Below, in pieces: positions 37,285 to 45,822 of a stretch of DNA of 64,000 nt; the first letter of the stretch is position 1; each line of letters opens with the position of its first letter. The stretch comes from Methylomarinum sp965277025 (GTDB lineage: Bacteria; Pseudomonadota; Gammaproteobacteria; Methylococcales; Methylomonadaceae): the NCBI GenBank assembly GCA_965277025.1, contig OZ255706.1, positions 2,976,001-3,040,000 of the forward strand. The letters run 5' to 3'. Below the pieces are notes generated by a model. That model did not search any database and had not been told where the DNA came from. It saw nothing but the letters and a program-made list of their open reading frames with translations. Position numbers and translations under genes: made by a program.

Positions 37285-37546
37285 GGGTGATACCTGGGCT
37301 GCATATGAGGCACTTAGGCAAAAAGACAAAAAGCTACACAAGGCGCTCTGCCGTTTATTAAAGGAAATGCTTCGTGATGATCCAACCAAGGGTACGGGAA
37401 AGCCTGAACCATTAAAACATAACCTCTCTGGCTTATGGTCTCGCCGCATCAGCCAGAAAGACCGTGTTATTTATAAGTACGATAATACTTATATCTATAT
37501 CTTTGCTATCGGCGGGCATTATGATCAATTTTATTTGCCTTGTTAG
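37265..37546 (+). CDS. yoeB: Toxin, YoeB family mRNA interferase
   Basis: 93 residues. Family hallmarks are GTGKPEPLKHNLSGLWSRRI, DRVIYKY and the C-terminal GGHYDQF with the catalytic His/Tyr. Cleaves mRNA in the ribosomal A site. The last residues (YLPC) extend past the usual end and the stop codon lies within a GTTAGGC heptamer (37542-37548) that looks like an integron core site. Confidence 0.9.
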   Translation: MRSLVFEGDTWAAYEALRQKDKKLHKALCRLLKEMLRDDPTKGTGKPEPLKHNLSGLWSRRISQKDRVIYKYDNTYIYIFAIGGHYDQFYLPC

Positions 37547-38114
37547 GCAATATTTCATAGGACTTTAAAATGGATTGTATTTCATTAAGAAGTGCATGAA
37601 TATTCTTATTAGTATCAATGTAGTAAACATCTCCTAAAATAGCTAAATTGTAAAATTTAACCCAATAATTGCTGTTTTTTTGGCTCAAAGAATCAATATC
37701 ATACTTATCTATATATTGCTTACTAAAAATACGATTCCTTCTAATGTTTTCTTTAACAGACAAAACAAATGTTACATCTGCCGGTTGATATCTCTCCTCA
37801 AGAGAGATAATTTCTCTTATAGTTGGTTCTCTATTTGTTCGCAGGCAGTAATATCCTAGAGCTGATAATAAGCACCTATCATATACCATGATGTCAGAGT
37901 GGCATTCATTAGTATTTGATGAAATATTATCTAGATAGTAACCAAATGATAATGAGGCTACATGCTCGTCTCGTTTAGTAATAGTCTTATAGCTATCTAT
38001 TGCTGAATACGAAGTATCGTAAATATATCCGATAGATTCAACAAGGAGCTTCGATATTGTGGTTTTCCCAACACCATCTATTCCTTCAAAAGCAACAATG
38101 AATTTGTCTTTCAC
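37506..38114 (-). CDS. Thymidylate-kinase-like P-loop kinase
   Basis: 202 residues from the GTG at 38114, which overlaps the upstream stop codon as GTGA and has AGAGG at the right distance; a longer frame to 38168 is less likely. Walker A FEGIDGVGKTT is that of dTMP kinases, and MVYDRCLLSALGYY matches their DRxxxS segment. The usual dTMP-kinase proline-rich motif (EPGG) is not seen, so the substrate may be another nucleotide. Last gene of a three-gene unit. Its 3' end overlaps yoeB by 41 bases and contains the heptamer GCCTAAC, so the final residues may stem from cassette fusion. Confidence 0.75.
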   Translation of the reverse strand: MKDKFIVAFEGIDGVGKTTISKLLVESIGYIYDTSYSAIDSYKTITKRDEHVASLSFGYYLDNISSNTNECHSDIMVYDRCLLSALGYYCLRTNREPTIREIISLEERYQPADVTFVLSVKENIRRNRIFSKQYIDKYDIDSLSQKNSNYWVKFYNLAILGDVYYIDTNKNIHALLNEIQSILKSYEILPNKANKIDHNARR

Positions 38115-38935
38115 AAATATGACCTCTGCTTGTTTTCTAATACCGCTAAAAGCAGACCAGTATTCCATATTTTTTCGGATACAATATCATGATTTTCTTC
38201 TATATTTGAAACAATCATATTGTTTATACGAATATCGCCATTTACCGATATCAATACACAATTCCCCTCTCCATACTTAAAAACAGTATTTGAATGTAAA
38301 GATAGGATTCTTTTCTCCAAATCGTGCATATCAGATGCTGGAATCGAGAAATGATTTTTCGTCAAAATAGAGCGAAAATTATTTGATGTAAATTGATAAA
38401 TTTTCCATTTATCGAATGGTACTTTTTTAACATGAAGAAGAATGGATAACTCCTCAATATTTTTAATATTAATTGACGTCGCTAATGTTGCTAACAGAAT
38501 TTTAACTTGAGGGTAGCTGTTTTTTATAACAAATATATTATTTATTGGAATGTCAAATTTATCTTGCTTTGTAATCCTAAAGTCTCTATTATTAGGCCTC
38601 ATTTTATGATTGACATCTACAGTTCCATCTAATGAAATACTAACCCAGTCAAAACTATCTATAATATCTAGATGTTCCTCAAGCAAAATGCCATTTGTAT
38701 GCAGATGAAGATTAACTTCTTTTCTTTTGGCTTTACTAACAAAAGAATGCAACTTTGGATGTAAGAGCGGCTCACCGCCTGTGAAACTTACGTCAGCCCC
38801 AATATATTTCGCATAACTTAGTACTTTTTCGTAAATGACCTCACTCATATAAAAGTGGTCTGTGCTTTCCCCATAACAATAGGGACATTTATAATTACAT
38901 TGCCCTGTGAGATACACATCTATAATAGGGATCAT
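38111..38935 (-). CDS. Radical-SAM protein of unknown substrate
   Basis: 274 residues. The 4Fe-4S/SAM cluster motif is CNYKCPYC (CX3CX2C, residues 13-20), followed by FTGGEPLLHPKL (GGEP SAM-contact motif) and WVSISLDGT. No SPASM or twitch cysteine cluster is present; the C-terminal part has one Cys in EGNCVLISVNGD. Overall size and the WKIYQFTSNNF segment in the last third are reminiscent of viperin-type enzymes, but the match is not strong enough to name it. ATGA overlap with the phosphoribosyltransferase gene upstream and GTGA overlap with the kinase gene downstream. Confidence 0.8.
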   Translation of the reverse strand: MIPIIDVYLTGQCNYKCPYCYGESTDHFYMSEVIYEKVLSYAKYIGADVSFTGGEPLLHPKLHSFVSKAKRKEVNLHLHTNGILLEEHLDIIDSFDWVSISLDGTVDVNHKMRPNNRDFRITKQDKFDIPINNIFVIKNSYPQVKILLATLATSINIKNIEELSILLHVKKVPFDKWKIYQFTSNNFRSILTKNHFSIPASDMHDLEKRILSLHSNTVFKYGEGNCVLISVNGDIRINNMIVSNIEENHDIVSEKIWNTGLLLAVLENKQRSYL

Positions 38936-39729
38936 TTAAATTCTGCTTTTTCCAGTAAAATTGGTAATTCAGCTTTTCCAGTATCCAAAATTTGTTTAAT
39001 TTCAGAGTCCCCTAGATTGAATATTGAATACAACGACAATCCTATTTTGTTATATTCTCCTATAGCATCATCTTCTTTTCTACTGAAAAGAACATACACA
39101 TCCGTTGAAATAAACCCGTACTCACCAAGCACACTACAAGACTCCTTTAGTATAGTCCCATCAGAGACTGCATCATCAACCAAGAAAACTTTTTTCTCGT
39201 TTGGATTCACATCCTTCCCAATCCCATCTACTTTTACTCTTTTCCCATCCAACACCCAACGACTATCGTAATTAACTATTAGTAATGGGATTGATAAAAA
39301 ATTAGAAATAAGATAGCCGAGAATCGAATTTCCATTTCTATTCACTGCCACATAATCGTAGTGTAAATTATGCTCTTCGATCATATCATATATGAAACCC
39401 GACAGAACGTAACTCAACTGAGTTGCATCATTGCTGCTAGGTAATATGCTCCTGAGGTTTACATAGTATTTATATGTTGATATTATGTTTTTTCCAACCT
39501 CTGACGTGACATATGACGAAAACTCGTATACAGATTTTTGTGTTTCCTCTGATAAGAATATCTTTTTTTTCTCGAAGTCTACGAAATATTCATCCCATGC
39601 ATTTGCGGCCTTATCCAGTCTTTCTTTTGCTGGAGGCTTTTCTCTACCAATTTCATCTGGTTGTATTGCCCACCGGCATTCTAGCCAAGCATTAGCTAAC
39701 AACTGATAATTACTTACTATTGCCGACAT
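38932..39729 (-). CDS. Phosphoribosyltransferase-domain protein (3' part of a split gene)
   Basis: 265 residues from an internal ATG at 39729. Residues 1-95 are helical. Residues about 100-265 form a type I phosphoribosyltransferase domain with the PRPP loop VFLVDDAVSDGTILKES (acidic pair, Ser, Gly, Thr) and the flexible-loop segment VNYDSRWVLDGKRVKVDG. The frame is open upstream of the ATG to the IS66 insertion and continues on its other side. A soluble product from 39729 may still be made. Substrate base is unknown. Confidence 0.78.
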   Translation of the reverse strand: MSAIVSNYQLLANAWLECRWAIQPDEIGREKPPAKERLDKAANAWDEYFVDFEKKKIFLSEETQKSVYEFSSYVTSEVGKNIISTYKYYVNLRSILPSSNDATQLSYVLSGFIYDMIEEHNLHYDYVAVNRNGNSILGYLISNFLSIPLLIVNYDSRWVLDGKRVKVDGIGKDVNPNEKKVFLVDDAVSDGTILKESCSVLGEYGFISTDVYVLFSRKEDDAIGEYNKIGLSLYSIFNLGDSEIKQILDTGKAELPILLEKAEFK

Positions 39730-41606
39730 TCTTTCCTGGTTTATTGAATTAAGCCTTTGTTGTAAAATGTTAACTTGAATACTTAATTCAGCTGTAACTA
39801 CTCAGCGTAAATAAGTAAAAAAACTGCTTGACACGATTTTAGCGTTATTTTTGATTTTCTAACGGCAACACCTGGCGCAAGAGGTTTACTGTATTAGCCT
39901 GCGTTAGTTGAGGCGTGTTGCCTTATAAGCACTGCCCGATAGCCCTGCTGCCGTGCATTTCTAAAATACGATGACGGGCAACACAGAGGCAAAAATTCGT
40001 ATTTCAAAAGCCATGAGACAAGAGTCCTGTACTTAAACCCACAGGCCGTTTCATTGAAGATTGATTCCATTGATGTAGAGGCTGCCATTACCAATGCCCG
40101 GCAGCTGATTGAAGATGAAGCCGATTTATCTCCGGCGCTGCGGTCTTCGCTGGAGATATTGTTGTTGCTGGTCACGCTCTTGATGCATCGGCTCGGACTT
40201 AACAGCAGTAACAGTTCCAGGCCGCCATCAAGTGATCCTGATCGTAAAAGGAAAGCACGGGCTGGATCAAAAAAACCAGGTGGTGGACAGAAAGGGCATA
40301 TTGGCACCACGCTGGTTAAAGTCGATGATCCCGATGACGTTATCTCCATCAAGATTGATCGCCGTACCTTGCCAGCCGGAAGCTACACGGCAGATGGCTT
40401 TGAAACCCGGCAGGTATTTGATATTGATATTTCACGGATTGTGACGGAATATCGTGCGCAAAGGCTTATCGATGAACAAGGTCGTCGGTTTGTTGCTCCT
40501 TTTCCCGAGGGCGTAACAAAAGCCGTGCAATATGGTGACCAACTCAAGGCGCACGCCGTGTATCTTTCGCAGTACCAATTATTGCCCTGCCAGCGCATCA
40601 AGGATTATTTTTCCGATCAATTACAGATCCCCATCAGTGAAGGTTCGCTGGTTAATTTCAATCAACCAGCCTTTGAGAAGCTGGCATCCTTTGAGCCGAT
40701 TTGCAAGCAAAGACTGGCGGCAGCTTCTGTTGTACATGCCGATGAAACGGGCATTAACATCAATGGCGCCAGGTACTGGTTGCATTGTGCTTCTAATGAT
40801 TTATGGACACATTATTTTCCCCATGTAAAACGGGGCAAGGAAGCGATGGATGTCATTGGCATCCTGCCTGACTTTCATGGCATTTTATGCCACGATCACT
40901 GGAAGCCTTACTACAAGTCCCCCTTCACTCATGCCTTGTGCAATGCGCATCATCTGCGTGAACTGACCCGTGCCTGGGAGCAGGATGGACAGCAGTGGGC
41001 CAAAGAAATGGAAACCCTGTTAAAAAAGATCAATCAGGTCGTCGATGATGCAGGGGGGAAGCTTGAAGCAAGAAAAGCGGCCTGTTATCGACGACGATAT
41101 CGAGATTTATTAGAGAAAGCACAAATTGAATGTCCGCCACCAACCCCGTTGCCCGGTAAACCCAAACGTGGGCGCCTCAAGCGCAGTAAATCCAGAAACT
41201 TACTGGAACGGCTGATCAATTACCAGGATGATGTCTTACGCTTTATGAGAGAAATAGATGTGCCATTTACTAATAATCCCGGTGAGAATGATATCCGCAT
41301 GACCAAGGTGCAGCAAATAATATCGGGGTGTTTCAGGGTAACCGTTCACGCCCCCACAGTCACAATTTCCAGCTTTTGTTCTGAAACAGGCAGCCTGTAA
41401 GTCACTTCCCCTTCAAAAAGTCCTTGAGTACAAATTGTTCTCAGCGTTTGATACAGGTTAATATTTAAGCGTCTGCAGGTCTCAATCACAGACAATATCA
41501 TGGCTCGGAACTGGGTGCCGCGATGCGATTGACTGAAAAAACTGATTTTTCGCCAAATTACATAAGGGCGTAATGATCTCTCCGCGGCATTATTAGTTAA
41601 GGGGGT

Positions 41607-43181
41607 CAGGGCCACGTCATCTAATCCGATAACCCACTGACAAACATGCACTATTGGATAATTGCTGGACGTTCACCTCAGATCATGCTTGAATTCAATC
41701 ACCATGATCGAAGTGGATTTACCATGACCCCTACCGCTGTCCGATGTCATCGTGCGACCGATACAGCGCCATGAGCGGGCGCGCCACTGGCTGCGCCACC
41801 CGATCCCTCATCCCGATTGGAGCACACCGATGCAGAAGATCAATCTGAGCGACCTGGAGATGGCCCAATTGCGCGAATAGCTGGGCCACTTACCCGAACC
41901 CCGCGGTGGACGCCGTCAGCTGCACCCCCTGCCGACGGTGCTGACCATCGCCCTGGCGGCCACCCTGGCCGGCGCCCGGGGCTATCTGGCCATCAGTGAG
42001 TACGCCGCCCGCCTGACCCAGACGCAGCTCAAGCGCCTGCGGGCCTATTTCGATCGCAGACAGCAACGCTTCGTGGCCCCCTCCGAGCCCACCTTCCGCC
42101 GCGTGCTCCAGCAGGTGGATCCGGTGGCGCTGGAGCAGGCCTTTTCCGCCTGGGTCCAGGCTAGCGCCCCGGCCGACGAACCCCTGGCCATCGACGGCAA
42201 GACCCTCAAGGGCGCTCGCCGGGGCGATGGCCGCCAGACGCATCTGCTCGCCGCCCTGTTCCCTCGGCAGGGCACCGTCCTGGCACAGCGCGCGGTCGAG
42301 ACCAAGAGTAATGAGATCCCGGCCCTGCGGAAGCTGCTCGATCCCCTCTCCATCGAGGGGCGTGTGGTCACCGCCGATGCGCTCCACACCCAACGCGAGA
42401 CCGCCCGCTTCCTGGTCGAGGAAAAGGGCGCGCACTACCTGTTCACGGTCAAGGACAACCAGAAAACCCTGGCCAACGATCTCAAGGCTTTCGACCGGGA
42501 ATCCATTCCCCCCTGAGCACACCACGGTGGACAAGGAACACGGTCGGATCGAGCAGCGCACCCTTCGCACCACCGTTGCGCTCAATGCCTATCTCGATTT
42601 CCCCCATGTGGGCCAGGTCTGCCGGATCGAATGCCAGGTCACCGTGTCCAAGACCGGCAGGACACGCATAGAACAGATCTTCTGCATCACTGATCTCACC
42701 CCGGAACAGGCCGACCCCGGGCAACTGCTGGCCCTCAACCGGGGGCACTGGAGTATCGAGAACCGCCTCCATTGGGTCCGCGATGTCACGTTCGATGAGG
42801 ACCGCTGCCAGGTTCGAAAGGGCCATGGCCCCCAGGTGCTCGCCTGCCTGCGAAACGCCGTCATCGGCCTGCTGCGTCGCCTGATCCGTCAGCCGCGGCA
42901 ATCCATCGCCAGCATGATCCGCCATTTTGCGGCCCATCCTGCGCAGCCGCTCGCTGTCTTCCTGCGCTGACACGGCCGGCCCAGGTCGTCATCGGGGCCG
43001 ACGGTGATCGGCCAGGCCCCGGTATGGCCAATGACCATGGCGAACTGCCATTCGGCGGCTTTTTGCAGCCCAATCGACCGAATATCCCGCTTCAAGCCGG
43101 GAAACCTCACTACGCCAAGGCCCTGGATCAGGCTGGTTAAGGTGTGGCCGGGGGAGAGGCGATTTAGATGACGTCGTCCTG
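41607..43181 (+). mobile_element. ISAs1-family element, copy 2
   Basis: 1575 bp, nearly identical to copy 1, with the same ends and a perfect 10-bp target duplication TTAAGGGGGT (41597-41606, 43182-43191). Innermost of the three nested elements, so the latest arrival. Confidence 0.92.
41830..42970 (+). pseudogene. ISAs1 transposase copy 2, nonsense and frameshift
   Basis: From the ATG at 41830 the frame meets TAG after MAQLRE (CAG in copy 1), then is open through the region where copy 1 has an extra C. It shares with copy 1 the six-C frameshift at ATTCCCCCCTGAG (about 42507-42512) and resumes in the next frame to 42970. Confidence 0.85.
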
Positions 43182-44791
43182 TTAAGGGGGTACCCTGATG
43201 TGTCATAAATGTCCAGAGTTTGGCATAATCCTTGAGCAGTTTTCGGCAGGTGTTGCCGGTTTTGTTTTTGCCATGGATTAACGCCGTCTGTTGTAGCTGG
43301 CTTTCGAGACTTTCTCGAAGTCGGTCGAGCCCCTGTCGATAGTGCTGGCTTTGATATTGGCTTTGTTGCCAGCGTTTGGCGCATCGCACCACCAGACGGG
43401 CTATTCTCAGCAGTTTTTGACCATCTTCGCCTGCCCGCCTTGTCGTTGGGCGATTTTTTCGAGATTTCGGATGATGTGCGCCCAGCAGTATTGGTGTTTG
43501 TCTGTTGTATAGTCATTGTAGGCACCATGACGATCGGTGACCAGCACGCCGTTAAATGTACCCGGCAGTTCTTTGGCCGCCCCTTTGCCACGGGAGTAGT
43601 GAATCAGGAAATAAGCTGCCTGAGTAGTCGAGAGGGACCATAGCCAGTAAACACTGCGATTCCTGTAATGCCGGGTTTCATCGGCATAGCCAGGATCTGC
43701 ATTGCGGACGCTTTCACCAATCTGATGATAAACCGGAACCAGCCAGTTGTTGAGTTTTTCCTGGCTTTGACTGATCGCCCCCAGACTGAATTCAAGTCCC
43801 CACTGTTCCTGCAGCAAACTTTCTATTTGTCTCAAGGTCAAATGGTAACGCCCATTCATCAGACTGATCCAGGCGATAAGCCCAGGCCCCATTTGACCTG
43901 TGGGCACCGATTGTGGAAAATGCGCGGTCCGCCGTTCTCCGCAGCGTTGACAGCATCCGGTATAGCGCTGATGTTCGGTGATTTCATAGCGGACTTCAGG
44001 CACATCGAAAACCTGATGACGCTGATAGCTGTCGATGTGAATCAATCCCCCACATTCACAGCGTGTGTCCGGGTAGTAACGCTTGATCGTATCGACCTGG
44101 TCTTCAGGCAGTAAGGCCCGCTCATACTTTTTGTGTCCGGTCTGCGCGCCTTTCTGGCGACCTGTCGCCGCTTTTCTTTTGCGTTCCGCCCGTTTTTTGG
44201 GGCTGTCTTGAGAGGGTGGGGAAGATGAGTTGTCGGAACCGGTATTCAATTGTTCTTCCAGTTCGTCTTTCCAGGCCTGTAATTCGGCGACGACTTCCCA
44301 TAGCGCCAAAATCACCTGATGAGATTCTTCCAATGTGGTCAGGTAACGGTGGGGCTTTCGTTAAATCCAGATGCCTTTTATTCATAAGGGGGGATTTTCT
44401 GACTTTTTTTGATGTTTGGCAAGGCCTGTGAACGGTTACGTTTCAGGAGTGAGCAGGGTGCCATCACCTTCTGCCGTATTCGGGGATATCTATCCACTTG
44501 TCGTAAACATCATGTCAGTGCCTCTGAAGCGTTGGTACTGGTATTTAAGGGGAAATTACCGGAATTTACTCAGTGACCTGATGCTTTTGGTAAAATACGC
44601 TGAGTAGTTACATTCAGCTTTTGTTTTTTCAATATTAGATTGAAGGATTGCCTTTGTTCTCTCTAATTCCTCATCTAGTTTATATTTCTCTAATTGAATA
44701 ATCCTTTTTGACCATATCCCACCAAACCACCGAGACAAACCGATAATAATTACACCCACACCTCCTAGTGATGCTAGAAAATTATATTCCA

Positions 44792-44822
44792 TAGCTAGAT
44801 ACTCCATAGCTAGATACTCCAT
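44792..44822 (-). repeat. 15-bp tandem repeat of the start region
   Basis: GGAGTATCTAGCTAT occurs twice in a row, preceded by a partial unit, so three in-frame ATG codons (44822, 44807, 44792) each begin MEY. In each unit GGAG stands nine bases before the next ATG, so the repeat multiplies both ribosome-binding site and start codon. It lies 12 bases after attC-like site 2. Confidence 0.8.
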
Positions 44823-44833
44823 AGCTAGTCAAA

Positions 44834-44920
44834 GCATAACGACCAAGCTCAGATGCCGTAAAAAGCAGAGCGACGATAGGAGCGAAGCTTTTTACGGTCA
44901 GCTGGAGCGCCTGGTTATGT
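44834..44920 (-). repeat. attC-like recombination site 2
   Basis: On the minus strand it runs from ACATAAC CAGGCGCTCCAGCTGACC to GAGCTTGGTCGTTATGC, with the arms CCGTAAAAAGC / GCTTTTTACGG pairing around a GC-rich loop. The end GGTCGTTATG and the internal pattern are shared with site 1. It follows the methyltransferase gene, 23 bases after its stop codon, the usual place for an integron 59-base element. Confidence 0.78.
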
Positions 44921-44943
44921 GTTCTATACTTATACATCAACTC

Positions 44944-45822
44944 TTAACACACCACAGGTGATTTAAGATAAGCTATTGAATCAACGAAATGTAGTTTATC
45001 TGAAAAAACAAATATTTCGTCGCCAACTCTATTTGAGGCAGACTGAGAAAGTTTGTGCAAAATTTTACGTTTCTCAATGTAAAGATTTAAAATAAATTCA
45101 TGGCTATCATACGAAACCATCCATCGCTTACGTAGATTATTTACCTTCTTAGACAGTTTTTTATGATCTTGCCGCGCATAATAATTCATGTACAAATCAG
45201 CACCTTTGTGTAGATAAGGTGGATCTAAATAAATAAAAATATCCTCCTTCTTTTTATCAAGCATACTGACGAACTGGATGCCATCATAGTTTGAAATTGT
45301 AACCCGCTTTCTGGCGGTACTTATTTTTTGTATCCTTTCAATTAAATCACGCTTGTTAAATCTTGCATCTATTTTATATTTACCTTGTTGCTTTATACCT
45401 CCGATTACACCACCTTTTATTACTCCAGAAACATTTGTTCTATTTAAAAAGAAAGTTGACTTGGCCAAATCAAGATGGTTTACATTTTTCGATTTCTTTT
45501 GTATTTCTTTATATTTCATCCAGTTTTCTATGGACACCTCAACATTCTCTATCCAATCACAAAATTCGTTGGGGCTTTCAGTGATAACTTTCCAAAATGC
45601 ATAAATAGATATATCGAGATCATTAATATAAATGTGATCAACATATCCCTCAAATAGAAGCCGAAGTGCCAAACCAGCACCACCAGCATATGGCTCTGCA
45701 TACCTGACTCCAATCATCTGATTCTCATAAAACAGACGAGACACGAAAGGAAATATACAGTTTTTTCCGCCAGGGTATCTTAGTGGAGAATAAAAAGTCC
45801 CCACGCTATTCGTCCTTACCAT
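44944..45822 (-). CDS. D12-class adenine-N6 DNA methyltransferase
   Basis: 292 residues. SAM-binding motif near the N-terminus (LRYPGGKNCIFPFV and AEPYAGGAGLAL) and catalytic IFIYLDPPYLHKG (DPPY). Same class as Dam and DpnM; likely target is GATC or a related site, which cannot be read from sequence. Overlaps the ParB-like gene by 17 bases, so the two act together. No restriction endonuclease gene is recognised beside it. Confidence 0.87.
   Translation of the reverse strand: MVRTNSVGTFYSPLRYPGGKNCIFPFVSRLFYENQMIGVRYAEPYAGGAGLALRLLFEGYVDHIYINDLDISIYAFWKVITESPNEFCDWIENVEVSIENWMKYKEIQKKSKNVNHLDLAKSTFFLNRTNVSGVIKGGVIGGIKQQGKYKIDARFNKRDLIERIQKISTARKRVTISNYDGIQFVSMLDKKKEDIFIYLDPPYLHKGADLYMNYYARQDHKKLSKKVNNLRKRWMVSYDSHEFILNLYIEKRKILHKLSQSASNRVGDEIFVFSDKLHFVDSIAYLKSPVVC

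Larger units (their letters stand above)
41346..44333 (-). pseudogene. Inner IS66 transposase TnpC, frameshifted and interrupted
   Basis: The N-terminal part (44333-43407) has NSSSPPSQDSPKKR, a zinc-binding CECGGLIH...GCCQRCGERR segment and DDE residues (PGYADETRHYRNRS, VLVTDRHGAYNDY). A frameshift near 43430 separates it from LLRIARLVVRCAKRW, and ISAs1 copy 2 then cuts it at GTPL; the end (TNNAAERSLRPYVIWRK) lies at 41651-41346. Removing ISAs1 and one TTAAGGGGGT rejoins GTPLTNNAAERS. Confidence 0.88.
41338..44439 (-). mobile_element. IS66-family element, inner
   Basis: 3102 bp with its ISAs1 insert, about 1.5 kb without. Perfect ends GTAACCGTTCAC / GTGAACGGTTAC and the 8-bp target duplication GTTTCAGG (41330-41337, 44440-44447). 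It lies inside the transposase gene of the outer IS66 element. Confidence 0.92.
40054..44576 (+). pseudogene. Outer IS66 transposase TnpC, interrupted
   Basis: Codons 40054-41337 encode the N-terminal zipper, the NSSNSSRPPSSDP linker, and the DDE core (ASVVHADETGININGARYW, ILCHDHWKPYY, FTNNPGENDIRM). The frame enters the inner element after SGCFR and resumes at 44448 as SEQGAITFCRIRGYLSTCRK, ending at 44576. Confidence 0.88.
39794..44611 (+). mobile_element. IS66-family element, outer (host of two further insertions)
   Basis: 4818 bp including inserts, about 1.7 kb without them. Perfect ends GTAACTACTCAGCGTA / TACGCTGAGTAGTTAC and the 8-bp target duplication ATTCAGCT (39786-39793, 44612-44619), the size typical of IS66. 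It carries only tnpC, as in the ISBst12-type subgroup. Confidence 0.92.
38932..44822 (-). pseudogene. Membrane-anchored phosphoribosyltransferase gene, split by nested IS elements
   Basis: The 5' part (44822-44612) encodes a membrane helix (FLASLGGVGVIIIGLSRWFGG) and a charged coiled coil (QLEKYKLDEELERTKAILQS). The 3' part is the phosphoribosyltransferase. Deleting 39794-44611 and one copy of ATTCAGCT joins them in frame as ...EKTKAELSIQVNILQQRLNS... to give about 344 residues from the ATG at 44792. Before the insertion it was the first gene of a unit with the radical-SAM and kinase genes. Its start lies 12-42 bases after an attC-like site, as expected for an integron cassette. Confidence 0.85.

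Noticed and set aside
38111..38935. Naming the radical-SAM protein a prokaryotic viperin
   Set aside because: The cluster motif and WKIYQF segment are suggestive, but the viperin-specific motif after GGEP and a clear C-terminal signature are not seen, so only a general call is justified.
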